DNA from: Thermus albus
Lineage (GTDB): Bacteria; Deinococcota; Deinococci; Deinococcales; Thermaceae
NCBI RefSeq assembly: GCF_022760855.1
Contig: NZ_JAKTNR010000002.1
Location: forward strand, 248,001 to 312,000
DNA length: 64,000 nucleotides
Direction of reading: 5' to 3'
Part shown: positions 33,376 through 41,671 of the stretch, piece by piece
How the letters are laid out: every line of letters begins with the position of its first letter
Numbering within the stretch: the first letter of the stretch is position 1
Notes under the pieces: model-generated
The model's input: the letters and a program-made list of their open reading frames with translations, nothing else
Told to the model about the DNA's origin: nothing
Database searches by the model: none
Made by a program: the position numbers and the translations under genes

Positions 33376-34068
33376 ATGCGGGTGGCCTTGGTATCGGGGG
33401 CAAGCCGGGGGATCGGGGAGGCCATCGCCCGGGCCCTCCACGGGAAGGGGTACCGGGTGGGCCTCTTGGCCCGGGACGAAAATCGGCTTCAGGCCTTGGC
33501 GGCGGAGCTGGGGGAAGGGGCCTTGGCCTTTCCTGGCGATGTGCGGTCTTCGGCGGATTGGCAGCGGGCGGTGGCGGGCCTTTTGCAGGCCTATGGCCGG
33601 CTGGACCTCCTGGTGAATAACGCCGGCATCGGTCTGCAAAAGCCCATTTCTGAGCTAAGCGAGGAGGAGCTCCGCCAGGTTTTGGAGGTGAACCTGGTGG
33701 GTCCCTTTTTGGGCCTCAAGGCGGCCTTGCCGGCCCTCTTGGCCTCCAAGGGCACGGTGGTGAACATCGGGAGCCTGGCGGGCAAAAACGCCTTCAAGGG
33801 CGGGGCCGCCTACAACGCCAGCAAGTTTGGCCTTCTGGGCCTTATGGGGGCGGCCATGCTGGAGCTTAGGGAGGAAGGGGTGCGGGTGGTGAACATCCTT
33901 CCAGGCTCGGTGGACACGGGCTTTGCCGGCAATGCGGTGGGCGCCTCCTGGAAGCTTTCCCCTCTTGATGTGGCCCAGGCGGTGGTCTTTGCGGCAGAGA
34001 TGCCGGAGAGGGCCTTGGTGAGCGAGATGGAGCTCCGCCCCACCCATACCGCGCCCAAGGGGGGCTAA
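33376..34068 (+). CDS. Short-chain dehydrogenase/reductase
   Basis: The 230-residue protein is a classical SDR: nucleotide-binding [17 protein letters not shown], the catalytic Ser in VVNIGSLAG and YNASK for the Tyr and Lys. The residue after the first strand ([10 protein letters not shown]) has Arg, suggesting NADP(H). The substrate is not evident; FabG-like or sugar/alcohol substrates are possible. Start is ATG 33376, which places the Rossmann fold at residue 2; the much longer upstream frame overlaps coaE and has no motif. Confidence 0.9.
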   Translation: MRVALVSGASRGIGEAIARALHGKGYRVGLLARDENRLQALAAELGEGALAFPGDVRSSADWQRAVAGLLQAYGRLDLLVNNAGIGLQKPISELSEEELRQVLEVNLVGPFLGLKAALPALLASKGTVVNIGSLAGKNAFKGGAAYNASKFGLLGLMGAAMLELREEGVRVVNILPGSVDTGFAGNAVGASWKLSPLDVAQAVVFAAEMPERALVSEMELRPTHTAPKGG

Positions 34069-34071
34069 GCT
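34066..34071 (+). promoter_or_regulatory. -10 box inside the SDR stop codon
   Basis: TAAGCT starts with the TAA stop of the SDR gene and ends six nt before ATG 34078. Confidence 0.4.
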
Positions 34072-34077
34072 GGGACC

Positions 34078-34485
34078 ATGGCCTTGCCCAAGAAGCTGCA
34101 GGAAGCTTTGGACCTGATCCGCACCTTGCCCAAGGAGCTCAAAGCCCAGGTCCTCCTGGACTACGCCAAGAAGGTGCCCACCCCGCCCCAGGAAGTGGAG
34201 TTGGAACGGGTACACGAGTGCCAGACCCCTTTCTTCCTTAAGGCGGAGGTGGAGGAGGGCAGGGTTAGGCTTTACTTCTTTGTTCCCGATGAAGCCCCCA
34301 CGGTGAGGGCCTTTGCGGGCCTGCTGAAGGAGGGCCTCGAGGGCGAGCCTCCCGAGACCGTGCTGGCGGTACCCCCCACCTTTTACCAGGGGGCGGGGCT
34401 GGAGGAGCTCCTCACCCCCTTGCGCCTAAGGGGCCTCGAGGCGGCCCTTTTGCGGCTGCAAGACCAAGTGCGAAGGGCCTTATAG
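34078..34485 (+). CDS. SufE-like cysteine desulfurase sulfur acceptor
   Basis: SufE accepts persulfide sulfur from SufS for Fe-S cluster assembly. The 135-residue protein fits the family: KKLQEALDLIRTLPKELKAQVLLDYAKKV helices in part, then ERVHECQTPFFLKAEVEEGRVRLYF with the acceptor Cys at residue 48, and an Ala/Leu-rich C-terminal helix. No sufS or sufBCD gene is adjacent, so the partner desulfurase must be elsewhere. Confidence 0.87.
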   Translation: MALPKKLQEALDLIRTLPKELKAQVLLDYAKKVPTPPQEVELERVHECQTPFFLKAEVEEGRVRLYFFVPDEAPTVRAFAGLLKEGLEGEPPETVLAVPPTFYQGAGLEELLTPLRLRGLEAALLRLQDQVRRAL

Positions 34486-34487
34486 CC

Positions 34488-35030
34488 ATGTTCCTGGCCT
34501 TCCTCCTGGGCTACTTCCTGGGAAGCTTTCCCGTGGCCTACTGGTTCGGGGCCCTTAGGGGAAGAAACCTCCTAAGGGAAGGCTCGGGCAACCCCGGGGC
34601 CCTGAACGCCTACCGGGTCTTAGGGCTGGTGCCTGGCCTTCTGGTTCTCCTCCTGGACGTCTTTAAGGGTGTTCTGGCGGTGGCCTTAGGGGAGGGGATG
34701 GCGGGGAGTCCCTTGGGGGGTCTGGCCGGAGGGGTGGGGGCGGTGTGGGGCCATACCTTTTCGCCCTGGCTGGCCTTCCGTGGCGGCAAGGGCCTGGCCA
34801 CGGGGGCTGGGGTGCTTTTTGCCGTGGATCCCCGCTTGCTTTTGGGTTCCTTCCTTCTTTTTGCCCTTCTCCAAGTCCTGTTCCGAAAGCCTTACCGGGT
34901 GGCTTTGGCCATAGCCGTGGCCCAACCCCTCCTGGCGGCTTTTCTTCACCCCTCGTTCGCCTTCCTCCTCTTCGGCCTAGGGCTTGGCCTTCCCGTGGCC
35001 CTGCGCCATCTTAGGGATTGGGACCGTTAG
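34488..35030 (+). CDS. plsY: Glycerol-3-phosphate acyltransferase PlsY
   Basis: PlsY makes lysophosphatidate from acyl-phosphate and glycerol 3-phosphate, the first step of phospholipid synthesis. The 180-residue membrane protein has the three family motifs: GYFLGSFPVAYWFG, GSGNPGALNAYRVLG and GHTFSPWLAFRGGKGLATGAG. About five membrane helices are expected. It starts two nt after the SufE stop and converges on livM with a 4-nt overlap. Confidence 0.95.
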   Translation: MFLAFLLGYFLGSFPVAYWFGALRGRNLLREGSGNPGALNAYRVLGLVPGLLVLLLDVFKGVLAVALGEGMAGSPLGGLAGGVGAVWGHTFSPWLAFRGGKGLATGAGVLFAVDPRLLLGSFLLFALLQVLFRKPYRVALAIAVAQPLLAAFLHPSFAFLLFGLGLGLPVALRHLRDWDR

Positions 35031-36094
35031 TAGGGCAGGGGCCAGGTGCGGAAGTAGTTGCGGATCCTTCCCCATAGCCCCACAAGCCCCAAGGGTTCCA
35101 GGATCAGGAAGATCAGGATGAGAAGACCGAAGACCACGTTGCGCCAGGCGGCCAAGGTGGCGGCGTACTGGGGTCCCAGGGCCCCCACCAGGCTATTCAG
35201 AACCTCGGGGATCAGGAGCACGAAAAAGGCCCCCAAAACCGCCCCCAGCACCGTGCCTGCCCCGCCCACGATCACCATGGCCAGGTACTGGATGCTCACG
35301 GAAAGAGGGAAGTACTCGGGGGTCACCGCCTTGTAAAGCTGGGCCAAAAGCCCCCCCGCCACCCCGGCGTAGAAGGCGGAGAGGGCGAAGGCCAGAAGCT
35401 TCACCCGCACCAGGTCAACCCCGGCCACCCGGGCGGAGAGGTCGTTGTCCCGCACCGCCATGAAGGCCCGGCCCGCCCGGGTCATGAGAAGGCGCTTGGC
35501 ATAGAAGAAAAGGGGCAGGGCGAAGAGGAGGACCAGGTACCATAGCCTTTCCGGGGTGTCCAGGGAGAGGCCGAAAAGCCCGGCAGGGGGCAGGGTGCGT
35601 CCCCGGATCCCTCCCGTCACCGCCTCCCAGTTTTTGAACACGTAGTCCGCCAGAAACTGGAAGGCCAGGGTGGCGATGGCCAGGTACACCCCTTTGATGC
35701 GCAGGGAGGGAAGGCCTAGGACCAGGCCAAAGAGAGCGGCGATCCCGCCCCCAAGCAGGATGCCCACGGGGGCCAATAGGCCAACGAGATGGCTTGCGGT
35801 GTAGGCCCCAACCCCCATGAAGGCGGCGTGGCCCAAGGATATCTGCCCCGCACCTCCCACCAGAAGGTGCAGGCCCAGGGCGCTTAAGGCCCCGATGGCC
35901 ACCAGGGTGGCCACGTACATGGGGTAGGGGGAGAGAAGAAAAGACAGGAGAAGGAGGAGAAGCAGGAAGACCCCCAAGGCCAAGCGCCCCAGGGGCGTGC
36001 TGGCGTAGGCCTCGTCCTCCCCGTAGGTTTCCCGCACCGCCCGGGCGAAGCGCCGGCTGAAGGCATCGGTCAGCTGTTTGGCAAGGCGATACAT
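35027..36094 (-). CDS. livM: Branched-chain amino acid-type ABC transporter permease LivM
   Basis: The 355-residue membrane protein is one of the two permeases of a HAAT-family importer. ALSALGLHLLVGGAGQISLGHAAFMGVGAY and LPSLRIKGVYLAIATLAFQFL are typical, and MAVRDNDLSARVAGVDLVRVKLLAFALSAFYAGVAGGL contains the EAA-like coupling loop. Start ATG 36094 has GGAGG six nt upstream; the first about 45 residues form a cytoplasmic extension before the membrane part. It lies two nt after the acyl-CoA synthetase stop. Confidence 0.93.
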   Translation of the reverse strand: MYRLAKQLTDAFSRRFARAVRETYGEDEAYASTPLGRLALGVFLLLLLLLSFLLSPYPMYVATLVAIGALSALGLHLLVGGAGQISLGHAAFMGVGAYTASHLVGLLAPVGILLGGGIAALFGLVLGLPSLRIKGVYLAIATLAFQFLADYVFKNWEAVTGGIRGRTLPPAGLFGLSLDTPERLWYLVLLFALPLFFYAKRLLMTRAGRAFMAVRDNDLSARVAGVDLVRVKLLAFALSAFYAGVAGGLLAQLYKAVTPEYFPLSVSIQYLAMVIVGGAGTVLGAVLGAFFVLLIPEVLNSLVGALGPQYAATLAAWRNVVFGLLILIFLILEPLGLVGLWGRIRNYFRTWPLPY

Positions 36095-36095
36095 C

Positions 36096-37949
36096 CTAGA
36101 CCTCCTGCACCTCCAAGGTGGCCTCGAGCCTCCCTTCCCCCTCCAGGTAGCGGATGGGGAGCACCACCTCCACCCGCCCACCTTCGCCGTAAAGGGCCTG
36201 GATCACCGGGCCGTAGCGGGCCTCCACCACCTGGCGCCGAACCTTGCGGGTGCGGGTGATCTCCTCGTCGTCGGGGTGGAGTTCCTTGGGAAGGATGGCG
36301 AAGCGCTGGATCCTGAGCTTTTCGGGTAGGGTCTTGTTCACCATGCGGATCTCCTCGGCGATCAGGGCTCTCACCTCGGGCCTCTCGGTAAGGGAGAGGT
36401 AGGTGGTGAAGGGAATGCCTCGCCTACGGGCCCAGTTCTGCACGTTTTCCGGATCCAGCTCTATGAGGGCGGTCACAAAGGGTTTCCCATGCCCCAGAAC
36501 CACGGCCTCGCGAATGTAGGGGGAGTACTTCAGGCGGTTTTCCAAAAACTGGGGGGCAAAACGGGTGCCGTCCAAGAGGGCCCCCACCTCCTTAACCCGG
36601 CCTAGGATCACCAGGTGCCCCCGCTCGTCAAAGAAGCCGGCATCCCCGGTGCGGAAGAACCCATCCTCGGTGAAGCTTTCCTCCGTGGCCTTCTCCTGGC
36701 GGAAGTAGCCCTGGAAGGCCTGGGGTCCCTTGACCAGGATCTCCCCCTCCTCGCTGATGCGCACCTCGGTGTGGGGAAGAGGTGGCCCCACGGTCTCGGG
36801 TGGGGCGTCCCCGGTGGCGTGGGCGGTGGTGGCGGCGGCGGTTTCCGACTGGCCATAGACCTGGCGGATGTCCAGGCCCAGGGCGCGGAAGAAGGTAAAG
36901 ACCTCGGGGCCCAAGGGGGCGCCTCCGGTGACGGCGATGCGGCAGGCAGCAAGGCCCAGCCTGGCCCTTAGGGGCCTGGCGATGAGGGGGTAGAAGAGGG
37001 CCCTCTTGAGGTTCAGCCAAAGGCCCACCTTCTCCCCCCGAAACTCCCGGCTTGCCCCCTCCAGGAGGGACCCCATCCCCACCCGGTAGAAGAAGGCCTT
37101 GAGAAGGTCGGCGTCTGCCATGCGGCTTTGGATGAGGCTGGCCATGTCCTCCCAAAGCCTCGGAGGGGCCAGGAAAAAGTCGGGCTGAACCTCCTTAAGG
37201 TCTTCCCTTAAGGTGGTGGGGTCCTCGGGGAAGTGTACGGTGGAGCCTTCCACCAGGCCCTGGACCACGGTGAGCATCTGCTCCCCGATCCAGGGTAAGG
37301 GCAGGTAGCTGAAAACCCAGGCGCCCCTTTGAAAGCCCAAGGCTTCCCGAAGGGCGAAGTGGCCAGCCAAGAGGTTTTCGTGGGAGAGCATGGCCAGCTT
37401 GCTCCTTCCCGTGGTGCCCGAGGTGGGGGCGAGAAGGGCGATCTCCTTGGGGTGACGCCTTTTTAAGGCCTCCTCCCCCACCCTGGGGTCCCCAAAGGCT
37501 TGGCTGAACCGGCGCACCTTGCCCTGGAAGTGGCGGGACATCCCCGCCTCCTCCCAGACCAGGACGAAGTCCAAAAGGTGCAGATGGGGATAGACCTTGT
37601 CCAGTTGCTCCTCGTCGGAAACCACGATCCCCTTGGCCCCGGTGAACTCCAGGAAGTAGCCCACCTCCTCGGGCATGGCGTCGGCGTAGATGCCCATGGG
37701 CAAGGCCCCTAGGGTCTGGGCGGCCAGCTCGGCCTCCACCCACTCGGGGGCATTGTGGCCGAGGATGGCCAGGACCTCCCCCTCCCTTAGGCCCAGGGCC
37801 CATAGCCCTCCCGCCAGGCTAAGGGTGCGATGCAAAAGGTCCTTCCAGGAGGTCTTCTGCCAGATTCCCAGCCGCTTCACCCGGAGGGCTGGGGCTTCTG
37901 GCTCCCGCTGGGCATGCTGGTACAGGTAGGCAAGAAGCGTCCCTTCCAT
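36096..37949 (-). CDS. AMP-binding long-chain acyl-CoA synthetase-like protein
   Basis: The 617-residue enzyme activates a carboxylic acid as acyl-AMP and then acyl-CoA. The P-loop-like motif is TSGTTGRSKLAML, the adenine/Tyr motif is VYGQSETAAAT, and the hinge region is FFRTGDAGFFDERGHLVILGRVKEVG. It resembles the long-chain type commonly found inside branched-chain amino acid transporter clusters, where it may activate the imported acid. The gene sits between livG and livM in the same run. The substrate is unknown. Confidence 0.88.
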   Translation of the reverse strand: MEGTLLAYLYQHAQREPEAPALRVKRLGIWQKTSWKDLLHRTLSLAGGLWALGLREGEVLAILGHNAPEWVEAELAAQTLGALPMGIYADAMPEEVGYFLEFTGAKGIVVSDEEQLDKVYPHLHLLDFVLVWEEAGMSRHFQGKVRRFSQAFGDPRVGEEALKRRHPKEIALLAPTSGTTGRSKLAMLSHENLLAGHFALREALGFQRGAWVFSYLPLPWIGEQMLTVVQGLVEGSTVHFPEDPTTLREDLKEVQPDFFLAPPRLWEDMASLIQSRMADADLLKAFFYRVGMGSLLEGASREFRGEKVGLWLNLKRALFYPLIARPLRARLGLAACRIAVTGGAPLGPEVFTFFRALGLDIRQVYGQSETAAATTAHATGDAPPETVGPPLPHTEVRISEEGEILVKGPQAFQGYFRQEKATEESFTEDGFFRTGDAGFFDERGHLVILGRVKEVGALLDGTRFAPQFLENRLKYSPYIREAVVLGHGKPFVTALIELDPENVQNWARRRGIPFTTYLSLTERPEVRALIAEEIRMVNKTLPEKLRIQRFAILPKELHPDDEEITRTRKVRRQVVEARYGPVIQALYGEGGRVEVVLPIRYLEGEGRLEATLEVQEV

Positions 37950-37955
37950 AGCGCC

Positions 37956-38705
37956 TCAAGTTTGCCCCAGGTAGGCTTCCGCCACCTTGGGATCCTGGCG
38001 CACCCCTTGGGGAGGGCCATGGTAGAGCACCTCCCCGTAGGAGAGGACCAGGACTCTGTCGGAAAGCTCCAGGACTGCCCTTAGGTCGTGCTCCACCCAG
38101 AGGAGGGTTACCCCCCACTCCTCCCGGGCGTCCAGGAGAAACCGGGCCAGGTCCTGCTTCTCCTCCAAGGAAAGCCCGGCCATGGGCTCGTCCAGGAGGA
38201 GGAGTTTGGGTCGGCTGGCCAGGGCCCGGGCTACCTCCACCCGCTTTTGCAACCCATAGGGAAGCATGCCCGCAGGGGCGTGGCGGAAGGGGGAGAGGTG
38301 GAGGTAGTCCAGGACTTCCTCGGCCCAGGCCCTAAGTTGCCATTCCCGCTCGGCCCGGGGTAGGGCCAGGGGGTAGGCGGGCAGGGCCAGCTCGGCCCCT
38401 AGCTTCACGTTTTCCAAAACGCTCATGCCCCGGAAGATCTCCAGGCCCTGGAAGGTGCGGGCTAGGCCCATGCGGGCCCTATCCTGGGGGCTTTTCCCCC
38501 GCAGGTTTTGGCCCAGGAAGACCACCTCGCCCTTGTCGGGCTCATACACCCCGGAAAGCACGTTCAGAAGCGTGGTTTTCCCAGCCCCATTGGGCCCGAT
38601 CACCGCGAAGAACTCGCCTTCGGCTACGCTGAACTCCACGCCCACCAGGGCCTTCACCCCCTTGAAGGAGAGGTGGAGGTTCTTAGCCTCGAGGATCACA
38701 CCCAC
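37956..38705 (-). CDS. livG: Branched-chain amino acid-type ABC transporter ATP-binding protein LivG
   Basis: The 249-residue ATPase has Walker A GPNGAGKTTLLNVL, the LivG-specific long insert after Q-loop (GLEIFRGMSVLENVKLGAEL), a signature region PYGLQKRVEVARALA in place of LSGGQ, and Walker B LLLDEPMAGLS with H-loop VEHDL. It pairs with LivF to power the LivHM permease. Its start overlaps the end of livF by 10 nt. Confidence 0.94.
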   Translation of the reverse strand: MGVILEAKNLHLSFKGVKALVGVEFSVAEGEFFAVIGPNGAGKTTLLNVLSGVYEPDKGEVVFLGQNLRGKSPQDRARMGLARTFQGLEIFRGMSVLENVKLGAELALPAYPLALPRAEREWQLRAWAEEVLDYLHLSPFRHAPAGMLPYGLQKRVEVARALASRPKLLLLDEPMAGLSLEEKQDLARFLLDAREEWGVTLLWVEHDLRAVLELSDRVLVLSYGEVLYHGPPQGVRQDPKVAEAYLGQT

Positions 38706-39475
38706 CGCTTCCTCCTTCGGTAACGCTTGGCTTGGCGGAAGCCTACCTCCTCCTTGCCTAGGTAGAACTCCATCACGTCCTGGTCTTCCTGGGCGGCTTG
38801 GGCGTCGCCTTCAAACACCACCCGGCCCCGCTCCAACACATAGACGCGGTCCACGATGGCCAGGGCTGCCCGGGCGTTTTGCTCCACCAGGAGGAGGCTC
38901 AGTTTTTTCTCCTTTCTCAGGGCGTCCAAGGTGCGCATCACTTCCTCCACCAGCTTAGGGGCGAGGCCCAAGGAGGGCTCGTCCACCACCAAGACCTTGG
39001 GGCGGGTGAGGAGGGCCATACCCAAAAGGAGCATCTGTTGCTCGCCTCCCGAGAGGTAACCCGCCTGTTCGTGGCGACGCTCGTAAAGCCTGGGGAAGCG
39101 GGCGAAGACCTCCTCCATGCCCTCCTTCAGCTCCCGGGAGGAAAGGCGATGGCCGGCGGCCACCAGGTTTTCAATGGGGGTCAGGTACCGGAAGAGGGGG
39201 CGCCCCTCGAGGACCGCGGTAAGCCCAAGGCCCGTGATGCGCACCGGATCCAGGTGGGTGGCCTCCTGGCCAAAGAGGCGGACGTGCCCATCCAGCACCC
39301 GCCCCTCAAACTTGGGAAGAAGCCCTGCCACCGCCCGCACCAAGGAACTCTTGCCCGCCCCGTTGGGCCCCAGGAGGGCCACCGCTTCCCCTTCCCTTAC
39401 CTCCAGGGAAACCCCATCCAGGGCCAGGATCACTCCGCGGTAGACCACCTTCAGGTTCTCCACCGAAAGCATCAC
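38696..39475 (-). CDS. livF: Branched-chain amino acid-type ABC transporter ATP-binding protein LivF
   Basis: The 259-residue ATPase has Walker A GPNGAGKSSLVRAV, signature LSGGEQQMLLLGMAL, Walker B VLVVDEPSLGLAP and the VEQNAR switch. The C-terminus carries an extra basic end (RQAKRYRRRKRWV) not typical of LivF. It overlaps the livH stop by 4 nt (ATGA), showing coupled translation. Confidence 0.94.
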   Translation of the reverse strand: MMLSVENLKVVYRGVILALDGVSLEVREGEAVALLGPNGAGKSSLVRAVAGLLPKFEGRVLDGHVRLFGQEATHLDPVRITGLGLTAVLEGRPLFRYLTPIENLVAAGHRLSSRELKEGMEEVFARFPRLYERRHEQAGYLSGGEQQMLLLGMALLTRPKVLVVDEPSLGLAPKLVEEVMRTLDALRKEKKLSLLLVEQNARAALAIVDRVYVLERGRVVFEGDAQAAQEDQDVMEFYLGKEEVGFRQAKRYRRRKRWV

Positions 39476-40347
39476 ACCCTCTCAATCTGGCGTTCGCCCA
39501 AGAGGCCATATGGCCGCACCATAAGTACCAGAAGCACCACCACGAAGGGCAGGGCTTCGGTGAAGCCCGGAAGGAGGGGTTCCAGGTAGCGTCCGGAAAG
39601 GGCCTCGAGGACCCCCAGGAGGAACCCCGCCAACAAGGCCCCTCCCACCGAGTCCAACCCGCCCAAGATGGCCACGGGGAAGACCTTAAGCCCAAAGAAA
39701 ACCAGGTTATGCCCTACCCCGCTGGCCACGGCCAGGAGGGCTCCGGCCAGGGTGGCGAGGAGGGCGGAGATTCCCCAAACCCCCGCCAGGATCCGGGTGG
39801 TGGGGATGCCCAGGGCCAGGGCCGCCACCTCCCGCTCGGAGATGGCCCGCACCAGGACTCCATAGCGGCTTTTCCTGAGGAGCCAAAGGAGGCCGAATCC
39901 CAGGGGCAAGGCCAGAAGGAGGTTCCAGACAGCCCGGGAGGGTACGAAGGTGTCCCCTAGCTGGAAGCCCAGCTGGGGAAGTTCCCCCTGGAGGTACTTG
40001 AGGTCCGGTCCCCACAGGAGCTGCACCCCGCCATCCAGGGCTGCGGCCAACCCGATGGTGGCCATGATCACCGCCACCACGTTCCGCCCCAAAAGCGGCC
40101 GCACAAAACCCCGCTCCACCAGGAGTCCAAAGAGAAAGGCCATGGGCAGGGCAGCCAGCATGGCCAGGGGGAGGGGCAGAAAAAGGGCGAAGGTGTAGGT
40201 GAGGTAAGCCCCTACTAGCAGGAACTCCCCGATGGCGAAGTTCACCACGCTGGTGGCCCGGTATACCAGGACGAAGCCTAGAGCCAGAAGGCCGTAAAGG
40301 GCCCCGTTGGCCAGGCCGCCGATGAGGTACGGTAAAAGGTCAGACAT
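39472..40347 (-). CDS. livH: Branched-chain amino acid-type ABC transporter permease LivH
   Basis: The 291-residue permease has about eight membrane helices. LIGGLANGALYGLLALGFVLVYRATSVVNFAIGEFLLVGAY is the diagnostic N-terminal region, and GILVRAISEREVAALALGIPTTRI-like sequence gives the coupling loop. It follows livK after 50 nt containing a perfect CACCTAGGTG palindrome (40377-40386), which may protect the livK message end and lower permease expression relative to the binding protein. Confidence 0.94.
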   Translation of the reverse strand: MSDLLPYLIGGLANGALYGLLALGFVLVYRATSVVNFAIGEFLLVGAYLTYTFALFLPLPLAMLAALPMAFLFGLLVERGFVRPLLGRNVVAVIMATIGLAAALDGGVQLLWGPDLKYLQGELPQLGFQLGDTFVPSRAVWNLLLALPLGFGLLWLLRKSRYGVLVRAISEREVAALALGIPTTRILAGVWGISALLATLAGALLAVASGVGHNLVFFGLKVFPVAILGGLDSVGGALLAGFLLGVLEALSGRYLEPLLPGFTEALPFVVVLLVLMVRPYGLLGERQIERV

Positions 40348-40397
40348 GGGCGTGTAGCAAGGCCCCCAGGTGCGGCCACCTAGGTGCGGGATAGGGG

Positions 40398-41582
40398 CTA
40401 GGCCAGTTTGATCCAGTCGGTGATGGCGTTGAAGCGGCCGTCCTTCACGCTAGCCCGGTAGAGTTTGGTGTAGGGAAGGCGATGGTTTACGAACTGGAAG
40501 TTATGCAAGAGCCCCAGGCCGTTGTAGTCCCCAAGTTTCTCCAGGTATTCCACCACCCCGGCCCGGGTCAGCTTGCCCGCACCCGCTGCCCGGCGCATGG
40601 CCTCGGCGATGGCCAGGGCCACCGCCAGGCTGCCCATGTAGTAGGTGGGGCGGTAGGAAATGTCGCGCCCCTTTTTCTGCCGGAACTTCCGCATCTCGTC
40701 CACGGCCGGCACCAGGGTGTCGTACCAGTAGGCGTTATGGTAAGTGACGGTGAACCCCTCGGCAGCGGGACCGGCCCGCTGGATCAGGGCCAGCTCCGCC
40801 GAGTAATACGTGCCCATAAACTGCGCCTTCAAGCCCTGTTCCCGAGCGGTGCGCAGGATCAGGGGTTCGGCGGAGAGGGCGTAGCCCTGGAGGATCACGA
40901 AGTCGGGGTTGGCCCGGCGCAGGTTCAAGACGATGGGGGTGGCGTCGGTGAAGGCGGGAGGGGTTACCTCCTCGTGGACCACCTCCATGCCCAAGGCCTT
41001 GGCCCTTTCCTTGGCGTAGGGGATGGGGTCGCGGCCGAACTCGGTGTTGGAGTAGACCAAGGCGATCTTAGCCCGGCCCTTCTGTAGACGGATCTGCCTT
41101 AGGAGGGCTTCCATCATGTCGTTGTAGGTGGGGCCGAAGACGAAGATGGTGGGGTAGGTCTTGGGGTCGGCCAGTTCGTTGGCGAAACTGGTGGCGGAGT
41201 AGGGTAGGTTCATGCGGGCGATCTCCGGGGCCAAGGCCTTGGAAAGGCCGGTGGAATCGCCGTAGACAAAGAGGAGCTCCTCGGGCCGCTCCCGGGACAC
41301 CACCCGGTTGAAGGCAGCGGTGCCCTTAGCCACGTCGTAGCCGGTATCCTCTACAATGAGCTCCAGTTTGCGGCCGCCAACGCCCCCCAGGACCTCGTTC
41401 ACGTAGTCCACCCCATCCACGAAGCCTTCGCGTCCGGCGTTACCGGCGAAGGCGAAGGGACCGGTGAGGGGAAGGAGGGTGGCCAGCTTCACCGGCCGCG
41501 CTTGCGCGGTGGCGATGTAGGGCATGCCCACCGCAGCCAAGGTACCCACACCCAGCTTCTGCAAGAACTCCCTGCGTTTCAT
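40398..41582 (-). CDS. livK: ABC transporter substrate-binding protein, LivK type
   Basis: The 394-residue protein has a signal peptide with a twin-arginine-like motif (MKRREFLQKLGVGTLAAVGM, cleavage likely after IATAQA), suggesting export by Tat. The mature part is a type I periplasmic fold: VKLATLLPLTGPFAFAGNAGREGFVDGVDYVNE in part and IALVYSNTEFGRDPIPYAKERAKALG. Homologues bind branched-chain amino acids, amides, urea or aromatic acids; the ligand cannot be read from sequence. ATG 41582 is preceded by GAAAGGAGG. It heads the liv operon. Confidence 0.92.
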   Translation of the reverse strand: MKRREFLQKLGVGTLAAVGMPYIATAQARPVKLATLLPLTGPFAFAGNAGREGFVDGVDYVNEVLGGVGGRKLELIVEDTGYDVAKGTAAFNRVVSRERPEELLFVYGDSTGLSKALAPEIARMNLPYSATSFANELADPKTYPTIFVFGPTYNDMMEALLRQIRLQKGRAKIALVYSNTEFGRDPIPYAKERAKALGMEVVHEEVTPPAFTDATPIVLNLRRANPDFVILQGYALSAEPLILRTAREQGLKAQFMGTYYSAELALIQRAGPAAEGFTVTYHNAYWYDTLVPAVDEMRKFRQKKGRDISYRPTYYMGSLAVALAIAEAMRRAAGAGKLTRAGVVEYLEKLGDYNGLGLLHNFQFVNHRLPYTKLYRASVKDGRFNAITDWIKLA

Positions 41583-41614
41583 CGTGCGCCTCCTTTCGGG
41601 TTGTACTCGGTGAA

Positions 41615-41643
41615 ACGATACCATGCCCGAGGCTACCCGGCAA
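41615..41643 (-). promoter_or_regulatory. Promoter of the liv operon
   Basis: TTGCCG (41643-41638), a 17-nt spacer and TATCGT (41620-41615) on the minus strand. RNA would begin near 41608, about 25 nt before the livK ATG. Confidence 0.65.
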
Positions 41644-41659
41644 GTCCTCCGGGAAGGTC

Positions 41660-41665
41660 TAGGAT
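41660..41665 (+). promoter_or_regulatory. -10 box for the lyase-family gene
   Basis: TAGGAT ends six nt before ATG 41672 in the 89-nt divergent gap with livK; no ribosome-binding site is present. Confidence 0.45.
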
Positions 41666-41671
41666 GAAAGC